Counted from the stretch's first letter, positions 12,001 to 27,000 are shown. The stretch is DNA of 58,973 nucleotides from Actinospineispora acaciae DSM 45401 (GCF_000620785.1 NZ_JIAI01000025.1:1-58973), one strand, 5' to 3'. Numbers and translations: made by a program. The notes: generated by a model not told the origin, from the sequence alone.

Positions 12001-15000
12001 CGGGCGGCTGGCTGAAGTCGCTACTCGGAGTCGGTACCGGGGCGTGGCGGTGGGTTGGCGCTGGGGCGCTCGCCGGTGTCATCGGGTTGGCCGTGTTCGG
12101 CGTGCTCGGTGCGCTGATCGCCGCGCCGCTCGGCGCAATCACCTACTGGGTCGCCGGTGCCTTGCTGCACCGGTTTGCCGAGCCAGGCGACGTCCGGGAA
12201 CCGTCGGCGCCGCGCACATTCCTGCACACCGTGCACTCGGGCGCCCTGCTGGTGCTGCCGTTCAGCGGCGACCTCACCACGCTGGCCGCCGCCGCCATCG
12301 GCGTGCTGATCGCGGCGCTGCTGCGCGCCGGCTGGTTGAACGTCCGGCCCTCCACACCGGGCGCGCAGGCCGTCGGCTGGCTCGGGCTCGCCACCCTGGT
12401 GGGCGGGCTGCTGTCGGCGCGGTACGGCCTGGCCCCGGTCGGCGGCGGCATGATGGCGGGCGCCGTGATGGGGCCTGGCGGTCGGCGCGGGATGCTGCCG
12501 GATCCCGGGATCGCGCAGGCACTGGACGCGGCGCGGCAAGCACTAGCCGCCGAGCGGCGGCACGGCGCGGACCCGCTGGCCCGCTCGAGGCAGCTCGACG
12601 TCGCGCGGCGTGCGCTGGCGTATGTGCGCGACAACCTCGCGATGGCCGATGCCGAACAGCGGAGGGCGTTCGAGGAGCTTGAGGCGGGGCTTGCTGGGGC
12701 GGTAGGCGGCATATGGAGGGCGCTGGCGGCACAGGTCGCTTGGTTGGGTTCGGTAGGCGAGTTCGACGGGCGGCTCAAGGTGCTGAGCCGACTCGTGGAG
12801 GCACTGCAGGCCGAGCACACCAGGGCTACAGGGAGGCTGAACGTCACCGAGCTCGCGGGCTCGAACGTGCTGGACCAGATGATCCCGGTCCGCAATCAGA
12901 TCGTCGGCCTGAATATTCGGTCGCGGCCCGAAGAACACGAAGAAGCTGCCGTGTTCGGGCTGCTCCAGGAAATCGCGGCGAACATCAGCGCGCTCGAAAG
13001 GGCACGGGCCGCCGGCAGGAGCCAGCGGGAGCAGCAGCCGGAGATTGCCCGGAGGACCACCGAGGCGCTGCGGGCGGGGCGAGGTTGGGCGCGGGCGAGC
13101 GAGCTGACCGAATGGCTTGGCCGGCTCATCCCACGCGAGGTGCTCGGCGCCGCGGAGTCCGCCCCGACGCTGGTGACCAGTCGGGCACGGCGCATGCCGC
13201 GTGGTCACAAGCCGGATGAGGGCAAGCGGTTGGTCGTGCTGCTGCCGGAACGCACGTTCACCAACCCGCGGGAGCGGAAGGACGCCGAGACGCAAGCCGC
13301 CCAGGCGGAGGTCCTGGTCCGGGTGCTGCCCAACCCGACGGTGTTCCCGTTCCGCCGCGGCTACTTGATCATTGGAGGGGATCCGGAGGCCGACGTCACC
13401 GTGGACCAGGCCGGAGTGGCCGCCGTGCAGGCAGTGATCGTCAGGCGGAACGACGGGTTCTGGGTGGTAAACCGCGACCCCGACAACCGGAACCTGCTGC
13501 TGGTCAACGGCGCTCGGGTTCCCGTAGGTGGCGTCGTCCGCATCAGCGACGGACAGCGGATCGTCATCCACATCCGCAACGAAGAGCGGACCACCCGCGT
13601 CGTGATCGAGTTCCGCCTCACGGCCGGAAACCAACCCGCACCGCAGACCGGTGGGGCGTTTGCGGTGATCGGTGCGGCGGTGCTCGGGCTGGGTGTGGGG
13701 GTCTCGACGCTGGGCTCCGGCAATGCCGAGGCCGCCGAGAAGGGGACCGACGGCCTCAGGTCGATGCAGGAGGCGGGACTGGGCACGGCGGGCTGGGCGG
13801 GCCTTGCCCTGGTGGCGTCCGTGGTGGTCGCCCTGGTGGTGTGGGCGGCCCAGGCCGGGCTGTGGCAATGGTTGTGGACCTGGCTGCGCAGGTTCCCGCG
13901 TGGTCCGACCGATCGGGCCTCCGATCACGAGGCCGCCCACATCGACGACCACCCCGCCGACGTAGGGCGTGACCACCGCGCCACGGCCGACGCGTTGTTG
14001 AGTGAGCGCGACCAGGCCCGCGCCGTCGCCGCGCTCACCGAGGAAGCAAACGAGACCCGTACCCGGCTAAACGGGATCCCCCTAGACCGTCTGAGCCTCC
14101 AGGAATACGAGCTCATCATCGTCTACTTGCGCGATCTCAAGGAGCTGCAAGACACGCTGGTCAACCCGCCCGACGGCCTCCCATCAGTCCGCAACCAGTG
14201 GCTGAGCTCGATGCAAGCGCGATTCCAATTGGTCCTCGGGGCGCTCAACCAGCTCATCGACCACGTGACCGAGTCCGAGCCGACACCGATCGAGACGGCG
14301 CGGGAAACCATCGCCATGATCACGATCGCGGAGCTGCTCTCCCCTGAAATGGGCAAGCAGGTCGAGGCCGAGTTCGCCGAGTACTGGAACCTCCTGGATG
14401 AGTACCAAAACGGGTACGACGAGCCCGGGGCCGAAGACACCGAGACAGAGCAGAAACTCATCGACCTGCTGGAGAAGATGCGCGCGGACCACCGGGAACG
14501 GTTGGACGAGCTGGTGCGGACCCGACGGCAGCAGCTCGCCGGCGGAGAACGGCCGCCGTCGCCGCCGGACGAGTCCTCGTGGGAACCGACTGAGCTGCTG
14601 ACCTTGGAGCGGCTCGCCGCCCAAATCCTCGCCGAGCACCTGGGAAACACGGCTAAGGAGGTCGGCGAACTGAGCCGCGTTCCAGGCGCCGATCCGCTGC
14701 TGTGGCTGCCGGTTCTCCGCGAGCTGACCGCCCTGCATCGGGAAGCAGAGGACCGGCTGGCCCGCCTCGACGAGTTCGAGGCGGGCTTGCGCGTCGACGT
14801 TTCCGACACCGGCCCGATCGGCGGTCCGGCCACTCCCCACCCGGGCGCCGGTTCGGTGAGTGCGCCGGATGCCGGCCAGGACGCTCCGGCGGTCGACCAC
14901 CCACTCGGGCCGGGTACACGGCTGTGGCGTTGGCTGCGCGACATCCTGCACAACCAACCGCCCCGGGCGACTGCGGCTGGCTGGCGGAACGACGAGCCAC

Positions 15001-18000
15001 GCGGTGGGTTGTCCATGCTCGTTTGGGCGCTTACCCAGTCGATCCGTGACCTCCAGATGCCGAGAACCTTGCTGGCGCGGTCGATCGTGCGGGTCGTCCT
15101 GCTGCTCGGCCCGCCGGTGGTGTTGTTGCTGCTGACCGCGACACCGGCGATCGCCGCCGGCCCGGGCCTGGTGGTGCTGGTGAGCGGGCTGAGCACCATG
15201 GGCCTGGCGGTGACCACGGCCGGCGGCTGGCTGGCCTACCGCGCCATCAGGACGTTCAAGAACAGGCCAAAGTGGCTGCCCCGGCACGCGAGGGCGTCGC
15301 GCAAACCCTTCAGCGAGGTACAACGGTCCGCCGCTGAGCGGGCCATCCTCCGTTCGGTGCCCGTGAAGCGGATCTTCGCGCCGCACGGCCGCTGGCACGG
15401 GGTCGTTGTGATGGCAAACCTCACCGAGCGGATGCGCTGGAAGTACAAGGGCGCGGCGGACGACATGTACTACTACCCGTCTTCTTCGGATCGCTGGAAG
15501 TACATGGACCTGCGGGTCTACCAGGCGTTGATCGCCGGTAAGGACCCCAAGAAGGCGCTGCGACCCGACGAGTCGGTCAACCTGGACAAGCCGGCCAATG
15601 AGCCCGACTGGGCGGCGCTGCGCGCGCGGGCCGAGGAAGCCGCCAGCCACCGCGCGGCCGGCAACACTCTGGCGTTCTGGGACGCGCTCGCGGCGCTCTC
15701 TCCGGCGCTCGTCTCGGCTTACCGGTGGTACCTACAGAACTCCGCCACGCGGCGCGAACTCCCCCAGGACTTGATCGCGATCGCGGACGCGCTGGCCTCG
15801 ATCGAGCCCGGGCGGGAACTGTCCGGATCGTTGCTCGGCGGCCGGGATCTGGTTCACGAGTCCTTCCGAGGGGTGTTCGACAACCTGCTACCCACCATGG
15901 CGGAGCTCGGCTGGCGAACCACCGAAGCCACCCTCAGCTCACCCGACGGCAAGCATCTGATCGTGCTCACCCCGGACTGGCCACAGCGCATCGGGCTCGG
16001 TGATCGCTGGGAGACCAACGGCAACGAGATCCTGGTGACCGGCGACCGAGTGTCCCGCAGGCACGCGGAGCTCAGCCGGGTCGCCGACCCGAACACCCGG
16101 CTGCTCCGCGACCTGGGCTCCGAGCACGGCACCTACGTCAACGGCCAGCGCATCGTGGAGCGGATCCTCGCGGACGGAGACAGAATCGGCTTCGGTGATC
16201 CGGCCGCGCACCACTTCACCTTCCACGCCGGGCGGGACCCCGGCGACAACACCTCGCCCGGTCCGCGCGACCCGAGGCCGACGGACCCCGGCCCGGCTAC
16301 AGCGGGGCACCAGGCGTCCAGCCACGCCTCGATGTGGCACCGGCTGACCGGCTGGCTGGCCAGCGCTGGGCGCGCGCTCGGCACTGCGGTGATGGCACTG
16401 CTCGACCTGCTCTGGCGGCGGGTAATGCCACGGCTCCTGCGTTCCCTGCGCACCGTGATCACCGCCTCGTCGCACCGGGGTCAGGGCGGGCCGCCGCCCT
16501 CGGCGAACGTCAGGAGCCACTCCCAGCTGGCCGACGCGTTGAGCAAGGTCGGCGTGCACATGCTGGAAACCGTCGTCGACGACCTGGATGCCTGGAGGCG
16601 AGCCTGGGCCGAGGGCGAGTCGCTGGTCCGCAGGCCCTTCGGGTCGCGACAGCCGTCCACGGCACAGGCAACGCGGCTCTGGCGGAAACTGCGGACGCTG
16701 GTAGACGAACGCGCGGTGGGCTCGCTCGACTCGCTGTTCCACGTGTCCTTCGGAGTCGACATCGATGCCCTACGGGATGCGCGACTGACGCCCGGCCCGG
16801 CCCTGCCGAGGCCCCAGCTGCCGGAAAACACCAGCATCTCCGTGTTCGCCAGCGACGAAGCTCGGATCAAGTTCACCGAGGTCGTCACCGCCTGGAGTGC
16901 CCTCACAGAACTGCTGGCGCCGCCGACTCAGCTGATGAGCCCGGAGGAACGCGCCGCATGGGATGCATACCGCACCCGGCTGAAGAAGAGCTTCGTGACT
17001 GACCTCACCAAGACGCTCAAGGAGCTGTCTCTCAATGACCGGACGGCCGTAGCGAACGCGCTGAAACCGCTGGACCCCCAACTGCCGGGCATTCTCAAGA
17101 AGATCCGGGAATCCCAGCGTGGCGGTCCGCTCGCGGCGAGCACGGCCGGTGGCGCCTTCGGCTCTGTCGTCTACGGGGATGACCAACGGCTGGGCGGGGT
17201 GGCCGGCTGGGTTGGCGCTCGCGTGGCCGAAGGGTGGGCTACCTGGTCCGGCAGGGTCGGTGGCATCGGCGTGATGATCTTGCCTGGGCTGCTCGGCGCG
17301 GCAGGGGGGATCAAGATCCTCTTCTGGGTGGGGGTTCACGCTGGTCAGCCGGTGATATTTGTCGACCCGCGGATCATGGCGGCGTTTGTGAGGTTGCCGC
17401 GCGGGCAGCAGGACCTGGTGGTCCGTCGCGAGTTGCTTCGGGTGACGAACCCTGGCGATGAGGACGTCGTGCGTGCCTTCGATGGGGAGCATCCCGAGAT
17501 TCGGGTAATCGCCCAGTCGCTGCTGCGTCGCGGCGGCCTACTCGCGGGCTCGGCGACCGGCCGAACCACAGGTCAGGACGTCGCCGAATCGGGCCTGGAC
17601 AGAACACCGCCCGGATCGGGAGCGTCGGCCCCTGGGGCGCTCCACCCGTCGGGTGGCTCGGCGACGCTCGCATCTGTGATGGCGAGGGCGGCGGCCGGGT
17701 TCATGATGCTGCGGCGGCTCGCCTCACTCATCAGCGCGCGCGGCCCACCGGCGGTGGCCCGGTTCGTGTTCGGCCTGGCCCGGCATCTCGGTCTTCGTAT
17801 CGGCTCACCTTCCCCGTCGTCATCCGACGGTTCAGCTCCGCGTTCTTCCCCGCGCAAGACGCTCCGGCCTCGACCCGTTGAGCACCGCGCTTCTTCTCCC
17901 GCTTCCCGAACGGCCGCATTCACGCGCCCGCTTACGAAGTATTTGTTCACAAGAAGAGGAGAAAAGGAATGGAATCGCAATTCGGACCCGCGCCGCTCTT

Positions 18001-21000
18001 CCGAGAGCCCGGACAGACCGCACCCGAACCACCAACTCTCTGCGAATACCCAGGATGCGGACGGCCAGTCCCAGAGATCCCCGGCCGGGTGGCCCGCTAC
18101 TGCGGACCCAAACACCGAAACGCAGCACACACACACCGACGCCGACACCGCTACACCACCCGCTAAACCCCACACCTCCCCCGCCCACACCACCACACGT
18201 GGGCGGGGGAGACCCACCACCCTCACCACGACACTCGCCGGGGCACTGGCCGTCCTCACCATGGCCGCCGCGATGTGGATCGCGCCCGCGCTCACCGACA
18301 ACGCCACCACCTGGGCCGCCACACCCGCCACCGGAACCCACACCCAGCCCAGCGTCCCCACCTGGGCACTGATCACCACCGCCGGAATCGGACTCACCAC
18401 GCTGCTGACCAACGCGATGTTCGTCCGGGCCGCTACCTGGCCGGCGCGGCGGCCCTGGTCGAGTACTCCGGGCCGATGGGTTGCCCGGGTCGCGGTGGTG
18501 GTGGGCGCGGCCGTGCTCACCTTGTTGCTGATCGCGACCCCGGCCTCTGCAGCGGCTGGATGGGGGGTTGCCGCCGGATCGGTGGCGGGGCTGGTGTTCG
18601 GCGGGTTGGTGCTGGTGGTGGCCGGTCATGCGGTGGCGTCGCGGGTGCTGCCGGCGATCGTCGGCGCTCAGCGGCGGGTGGTGCGGTGGTTGGCCACCAC
18701 GCGCATTGGCCCGTGGGTGCTGTCTCCAGCACGGCAATCCGTGGAGGCGGGCCGGCGATGGGAGGCCGAGCGGGACCGTCTCGATCGGGAGCATGAGCTT
18801 CTCCAGTCACGGTGGCGGGAGGCGCGGGCGCGGGCCGAGCGGCTGGAGCACAAGGCCGAGCGATGGGAGCACCTGGCCGAACGGGCGCAGCGGCTCCAGC
18901 GTGGCGATCCCGACGCGATCAACAAGGCCGTCGAACGGCTACAGCGCGGGGCCGGGCGGGCCCGCGAACAGGTCGAGATGCTCGACAAGGCGATCCGAGA
19001 CAACCGGACGGACGCACACCACGCGGCGGTCACCGCGGCCAGGCAACGGCAGGTGGCGCTGTATTGGGCGATTGATACCAAGCGGGTACCGGCATGGCCG
19101 GGTCGTGGGGTAGGCATCGCGCTGGCGGCCGCGGCCGTCGCCGGCTGGCTGGTGGGCGGGTTCGCGGTGCTGGGCTGGCCGGTGCCGCTGGACGTGGCCG
19201 CCGGCGCGCTGACGGGGGCGATCGTGGCCAGCCTGGCCGGGTTGTTCTGGTGGGCGGGCAGGGCACGCGGGCCACCACCGGCGCTGCTCACCGCCACCGC
19301 CGCCGGAATGTGGACCACCTGGTGGATGGGCGCGCACGGAGCCTCGCCGGCGCACGCGGTCGTGGTGGCCGCCGCGGCGGTGGCCAGTGCCGGCGCGATC
19401 AGGCTCGCGCAGCGGTTGTGGTCGGGCCGCCAGACCCTCCGGCGCGAGGGCGCCCTCACGCTCATCCTGCGCGACCAGGCCACACACATCGGCGTGCTCG
19501 TCGCGGGCCTGCTCACCGTGACAGTGCTGGTCTTGTCTCGGTGGCAGGTACCCACCTGGATCGGCAACGAGTTCACCCTGCTCCGAGGCCTCGTCATCCT
19601 CTCGCTGGCCAGCACAGTGATCATGGGAAGCCACCTGTTCAAACCCAACGCCGGCGAGCGCTACGGGCGCTGGATGTGGTTGCTACTGGCCCAGCTGCCC
19701 ATCACCCAAGGGGTCAACCTCTACCTGCTGCTGACCGCCAACCACTACGGCCTGGACTGGTGGGTCGACTTCACCTACATCGTCTGGCACGTCAGGTGGA
19801 TCATCGCGGACGTCCCGAAGGTCATCGCCGTCTGGCTGCACCGACAAGACCCGGTCGACCCCACCGGCCGGCCACACCACACGGCGAAATGGGCGAAGCT
19901 CTGGGGCAACTTCGTCCGCGGCTTCGACTTCGTCTCCTATGTCGGTCTGCTGATCTCGGTACCGCTGATCCTCATCCAGCTCACCAAACCGGCGTACCAG
20001 CTCGACCCCGTCCCAGCGCTGATCGTCATAGCCGCCAACCTCGCCTGGGCCGGCCTGTCGATCGTCTACCTCGTCGAGCCCACCCGGCCCGGCACCGACC
20101 GCCGGTGGTGGCAAGTACACAAACCAGTGGTAAAGCTCAAACAACAACCAAAACAGCTCTGGAAACGAACCAAGTTCTGGGATCGAGCCTCCGGGACTGC
20201 CCTGGTCGCCTACCCCATCGTCTACCTGCTGCCCAACCATCGGCTGTCCGACTCGCTCGACCCGTGGGTCGTCTACGTCTCGACCGGCGTGGCCGCCGTG
20301 ATCGCCGCCGCGGTGATCAGGTCGGTCCATACCCACACCCCGACCGGCGAACTCACACCGATCCGGTACTGGGCCAAGGAACTACGGACCGGGCTGCCAC
20401 GGCTCATCACACCGATCGCTGTTGTACTGGGCATCACCCTGATCATCTTCATCCTGACCGGCGACATCGGGCACGCCGCCGAGATCTCGACCACCCACGC
20501 CGACCCGTCAGGGCAGCCCACCATCGGCTCCTGGCAGGCAGCGGCCGCGACAGCGCTCGCGGCACTCGGGATCGCCAAACACCACCGAGCTCGTGAGCGG
20601 AGCACCGCCCCACGAGAGGCGTCCTGGACCACGCTCGGGCGGCTGGCCGCCGCGGTAACGATCACCATCGGCATGACGGCCGGGCTGTTGCTGCTGACCG
20701 CCACGCCGGCGATCGCCGCCACCGGGATCACCACGGCCGCGATGTGGATCGGGGCACCGCTGCTCGCGGCCGGACTGGGCCCGGCGGGCTGGGTCGGCCT
20801 CGCCCTGGTGACGATCGTGACGGTCACTGCGGTGGTGTGGGTGACCCGGGCCGGGCGGTGGCAACGGTTCTGGACCTGGCTGCGTGGCCTGGCCGCCCGA
20901 GTACTGCTGGTGCTGGGTGGCTCACCGACCGCACGGGGCGGCCTGGCCGGGCTGGCCGGCTGGGGCGGCTGGCAGCTGACCGCCGGACTGGCACTACCAG

Positions 21001-24000
21001 CCCAGCTGGCCGCGACGACCGCGCTGGCGGTGCTGACCTGGGCGATCACCGGGCGCGCCCCACCAAGCGCGCACGCCACCGGACACAGGACGAGCAACAG
21101 GCACCTCACCGCGTTCACCAGAGTGGCCGGAGCGGTAGCGGTGCTGCTCGCCGGCGTTGCCGCGGCGCTGCCAATCCTGGTCAGCGCGGGTGACTCGGAC
21201 GGACACGTTGCCACCGATCGGCCGGCCGTCGAGCGGCAGGCAACCGATCGAGTAATCGTCGAGCGGGTTGAGGTGCGGGTGGTGTACACCCTGCCGGGTG
21301 AGTCCGCACTGACGTACGTCGATGGCGCCGGCATCACCTACTCGGAGCTCCGGCGGCTGAACCCGCACGTCGCCTGGCCGGCGGACGGGGCGGCGCCGCT
21401 GCTCGCCGGCACCAAGATCCACCTGCCCGCCGGGACCGGATGGCGGGTTCAGCCGCCCGAGCGCACCGGCGGCCGGGCGCAGTCGGCATCCGCGGTAAGC
21501 GACCTGTTCGGGCTGCGCACCCCGCACGGCCACCAGGACTGGCCGGCGGTGGTGGCCGGGAACGGGCAGCTGTTCGCCCATCAGCCGGTGGACCTGGTCC
21601 GCCCCGGCCAACAACTCAATGTTCCGGCCGGCGGCTACGGCAACACGACGATCTCCCTCGAGACGGTCGTCCACGAGCCGGCGCCGAACCCCGGCCACAC
21701 CCAGCCCGCGCCGCCACAGAACGACAGCCAGCCGGCGGCGAAGGACCCGTCCTGGCTGCGGCGGGCGGTGGCGGCGGTGCCCGGCTGGTTCCGTTGGGTG
21801 GTCGCGGCACTGTCCGGCGCCTGGCTGGTGCGGGGCGTGCGGGACCGGATCGGGCCGATCCGGGGGCGGCGGACCCCCACCAGGCTCGTGGGGGTAAGCG
21901 GCGTGTCCGCGGGCTGGGTGTCCGGGTTGCCGAGGTGGGCGCGCACCGGCCTGCGGGCAGGCCCGCTCGGGGCCGGTCTCTACGCGGGTGTTCTGGTGGC
22001 CGGCGGCGGGCCGGTGGCCACCGTGACCGGGCTGGCCCTGGCGGCCGTGGCGGTGCTGGCCGCGACTCGCCCACCGTGGTCGCCCATCCAGCCCCGGGCG
22101 CCGACCTCCCGGTGGGCACAGGTCCGGGCCTGGGCAGAACGGCAGCCGTCGCAACGGATGCGGGAGTGGGCGGGGAGCACCGCACTGTCGCACCGAGTGG
22201 CGTTCCTGATCAGCGCGACGTTGGCGGCGACCAGCCTGCTCAGCGGCCTGTACACGCCGAGGGCGCTGGCGGCGGGCGTGCCGGCGCTCGGCGATGGGTG
22301 GTTGTTCAACCTGGCGTTCGCTGGCTATCTGGCTGGCTTCTTCACGGTGGCGACCTGGTTCGCCGTGCATTCGCGGCGCGGGTTGTTCGTGGCCACGTTG
22401 CTGGTTGGGATGGCCGGTTACGGGTTGTTCGCGGCGCCGTTGGGTGTGTTCGGGGCGGTGAGCGGCGCGCTGGTGGTCGGCATGGCGGCGGCCGCGTTCA
22501 CCAAGGTGACGGCCCTGCTGATCCCCTGGGTGAAGGACACCAGTCAGCGGCGCAAGAATGCTAAGGAGAAGGTGATCTTCACCTCCTCTCTGGTCGGGTT
22601 CGTGATCCTCGGCGTCACGATCATGGTGCCGGCGCTGGTGAACCTGCAGGCGTCGTTGCTGGCCACCGGCGGTATGGCGGCCGCCGTCGCGCCGTCGCTC
22701 GGGCTGGGCCTGGTGGCGGCGCTGGGCATGTGGTTGACCACGCCGCCGGAGCGCAACCGGGAGACGCCGCCGGGCAACCCGGTCACCGGCCCGTTCAAGG
22801 TGCTGAGCGGCAAGCAGGAGCACATGGACGAGCAGGACCGCCGGTTCGTCTGGAAGGTGGGCGGGGTCGCGCTGTTCAGTCAGGCGACGATCTCGGTGTT
22901 CGACGCGTTCTGGGAGCTCGTGCTGGGCCATGGCGCGTCGCCGGTGGCGCACTTCTTCACCAGCTTCGGCCTGGTCGCCGGCGGGATCGTGGTCACCCTG
23001 ATCTTCATCGTGGCCGACGTGCGCAGCTACTTGAGAGAAGTGACCCTAGACAAAGACTTCGAGAAGCGGTCGCGGGCATTCCAATGGCTGGCGCGCAAGC
23101 TGGCTGCCCGCCAAGATGGCGGCGGCGACATCCTGAAGACCTCGCCTCGGCCGTTCGTGGTGGCCATGGCGGCGCTGATGGCCGTCAGTGGGGTGATCAC
23201 CTTGGTGACCCAACTACTGGGCATCCCGGTGATCGGGATTCCGGTGCAGGGCATCTGGGCCGAGGCCTCGTCGACCGGGATCGCCCTCGGCGCCTCCGCC
23301 CTGGCGGAGGCCCATTTCGCGCGGAAGGAGGGCAATAACTACGAGCCGGCGGAAACGGCGATCAGCTTTGCCGGGGCGCTCGGCAAGTTCGCCGCACCGT
23401 TCATCGGCGCGCTCACCTGGGGAATCGCCCACTGGGCGGCGTTGGCGCCACAGATCGCGTTGACCTCGGTCGCCGCCTTCACGATGGCTATCACGTTGGT
23501 CGCCACCCGGGACAACCTGCGCGCGGCGGCGCGGGCCGGTGCACGGGCCGTGCGGCCTGGTCTGATCGCGCTGGCCGGCTCGCGGACCGCCCGGGGCGCC
23601 GTGGCCGTGCTAGCCGGCTGGGCCGGCTGGGCGAGCACCTCCGGGCTGCCAACACCGATACGGCTGGCGGTGGCGACCGTACTGACGGCGCTGGTCTGGG
23701 CGATCGCCGGGCGCGCCCCACCGAGCGACGGTTCCGAGGTTGCCGGGCACACCCCGCACGGCGCCGACCCCGCCGGCGCGTTCCTGGCCGGCTGGCGCAA
23801 GGACGAGCCGCGCAGTGGTTTGTCGGCTCTCGGCCAGTCGATCCGTGACCTCCAGATGCCGAGGACCCGCACGGCACGGTCGATTGTCCGGGTTGTCCTG
23901 CTGCTCGGCGCGTCGGTGGTGCTCTTGCTGCTGACCGCGACGCCGGCAATCGCCGCCGGCGCGGGCTTGGTGGTGCTGGTGAGCGGGCTGAGCACCATGG

Positions 24001-27000
24001 GCCTGGCGGTGACCGCCAGCGGCATCTGGCTGGCCTACCGCGCCTTCACGACGTTCAAGAACCGGCCACCGTCGCTGCCGCGCCACGCAAGGGCGTCGCG
24101 CAAACCCATCACCGAGGTCCAAGAGTCCGCCGCAAGTGCGTGGGACCGGGCGCTCGACCTGTACCGGCAGGCGCTAGCGGCCAGCATGCGAGCGCGGAAC
24201 GACGAGTCCGCCGCGGACCTGGCCGCCCAGGATGGCGACGACACACTGGCCGCCAAACATCGCGCCTCGGCCGGGCGACGTTATGACCAGATCGATCAGC
24301 TAACGGATCAGATCTCAGCGCTCTTGGCAACGGCTGGAGCGGATGCGCGGGTCTCGCGCACGGAGGACGACCTCGCGGAGGAGTATGCGGCGGCGTTGGC
24401 CCGCGCCGAGCGCATCGCCCGGATTCAGTACACGTGGCTCCCGCTAACAGCGCTGCTCAAGTTCGTCGATAACGCACCCCTCATCGGGGGACGGCTCCCG
24501 AACAGTCCGCTTCCTGGGCCAACGTTGGGCGCGGTGAGGCGGCTGCGCGCAGGCGAGTCGCTGCGGTCTGACCCGCAGCTGTCGTTCGTGGTGATCGTCC
24601 ACGGCAGTCTGGATGAGGAATCCGAGGCTCTGATGCACCGAGTATTCCGCGAGGCACACTCGTGGAGCGTCGAACTCGGCCCCGAACGGTGGCTGCAGGC
24701 AGCGACGGGCACCATCGTGATCAACGTATTGTCCGACCGCACCTTTTACCGGCGGCGTGGTCTAGCGTGGGCGGCGGCATTCTCACATGATCACGGCATT
24801 CAGATTCCGTGGAGCACAATTGTGAGGGCAGGCGAGTCTGACGAAGCGCTGCGGAAATTCGCCCAGGAACTCTTCCATGAACGTGTCCACGTAGCGGATC
24901 GGTCCCCTGGATCCGACCCGGCGCAGACCGAGCGCAACGCTTACCTGGCTGAAGCCTACTTTGCGGAGGCACAGCGGGCCACCGAGGTACTCCGCGATCC
25001 GGCCGCTGATGAACGGGAGCGGCTGTTCGCCCAATTCGAGCTTGACGTCATGCGCGACTGGCGCCCGGTCGAGCAGGCACCGAGCAACTTCCCGATCCCG
25101 ACGGTGTACTCATACACCATCGGTGAAAAGCTTAGATCCACGCTCTTTGGCACTTCGCGACGCAGAGCTGTCGCATACGGAGCGCTGGGGCTAGCCATCA
25201 CCTTAGTCGTCGTGGTCCTACTGATTCGCGGTGGCATTCTCGCGGCGGCCACCATATTGGTGCCGTTTAGCCTGGGCAAACTTGGCCTGAATTCGCTGAC
25301 CAATGGCGGCTCGGCCGGCGGTGGCGGCTTGGTCGTCGGCCTCACCGGCGCGCAGGTCCAGGACAAACTGCCCGAGGCCGAGGTTGATCGGCTAGAGGGC
25401 CAGGCCCGGCCGATGGGCAACACCTACCGGCAGCTGACCGCCGAGCCGGTACCGGCCCCCGGCCGGCCCGAGCTCGATCTGACCGGCCTCGTACACATCA
25501 TCGACGAGGCACCGCTGGGCGGTCTGCTGCTCGGCCACGCGCGCCGGCCGGCCGGCGCGGACCCAGCCGAGGGCAAGATCCTCGTGCCGGCGCGCGTCGC
25601 CGCCCTCATCAACCTGTTGATCGAGCTGGACCCGGAGTTCCGGGCCTGGTGGGTGGACTTCCTGCGGCACGAGTGGAACTTCCACCTGGCCCGCGACGAG
25701 CACACCACCAGCAAGCATGACCACGACAACGACACCCTCGTCGAGCGGCTGCACCAACAACTACGGGCCTGGCCGGACTGGTTCAGCAAACAACCGCGCT
25801 CGAGAAGTGGCCCTGCCCTCTCGGGCGTGCGTGGTGCAGCGGCGGTGGTCCGGGGCGATACCCATGACCTCACCGACCACGAGGCGGAACAACTGCCAGC
25901 GGTGCTGGCGCGGGTCGACGAGCTCGGCCTGGGCACATGGCGGCGGCACGGGAAAGTGCTGATCTTCGAGCTGCCGATAGACGAGCCGATCATCGTCACC
26001 GAGTTCGTGGCCGCCGGGATCGTCGACCTCCTGGCCCGAGTGGACGGGTACTACTGGGAAGACCGCGGCCAGGGCAAGCCGAACGCCGTGATGATCTTCA
26101 AACCCAAGCTGGATGCGCTGCGTGAGGCCGGCCTCCTCGATCGGCTGATAGCTCCGGTGATCGACTTCCACCGGTCCCGCCTGCTCTATGAGGCCCTTGG
26201 ACTCAGCCACCCCGACGACGCCGCGGACATCATCCGGTTACTCGACGAGCATGGCCGACCGTCGCGCACGCCCGTCGTCGAGAGCGACGCGGTCGAGAAG
26301 GCTCCGGACGCGACGGTCCCGCGCGCGAGCCTGGACGACCACGTGCAGCGGTACGACTGGGGGTGGCTGCTGCGGCTCCTGTATTGGAGTGCTGACGAAC
26401 CCCCGTCCGTACCCGAGGTCGCCGCGAAGCTCGGCATGACGGCGACGGAGTTGCAGTGGAGGCTCGGCTCATTGTCCGAAGCACAAATCGTCGTTCGAGA
26501 TGGCCCCTACCGGCTGACCGAGCTGGGGCGTGGGCTGCTGGAGGCACTCGCGAGGCCAAGGAACACGGTCGGGGACCTCGCCCTGGCCGAGCTGTTGAAC
26601 CGCTCCGAGTCCCTGTTGGCCTATCCGGTCACCGCCGCGCGGGAGTGGCATTACACCGTGCTCAAGAAGGCGGCCCTCCGGGCCGACCCCACCCGGCAGA
26701 CAGACCGATCCACCAGCACACGCCAACACCCACAGGCCGCTGAGTGGTCACGCCTTTACAACGAGGAGGGCTGGGGCCTCCGAATGATCGCGGCCTACAT
26801 CGGCCAACACCACACCACCGTCGAGAACGTGCTGCGCCGGTCCGGCTACAACGTCCGCACCCGCCCGCAAGGCGTCCGGTTCGATGTCCAGGATCGGGCC
26901 TACTTCGACGAGGTCAAACCGAGGGTGGTCGCCCATTGGCGCGAGGGGCTCGACGGCGAACAGATCGCTACCACACTCGACCTCGACCCAGGCCTGGTGG

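Noticed and set aside
20994..22952. A 652-codon minus-strand frame opposite the LysM and membrane regions.
   Set aside because: The translation is Arg/Gln/His/Pro/Gly-rich with no fold or motif, while the plus frame encodes clear TM segments and LysM-like motifs.
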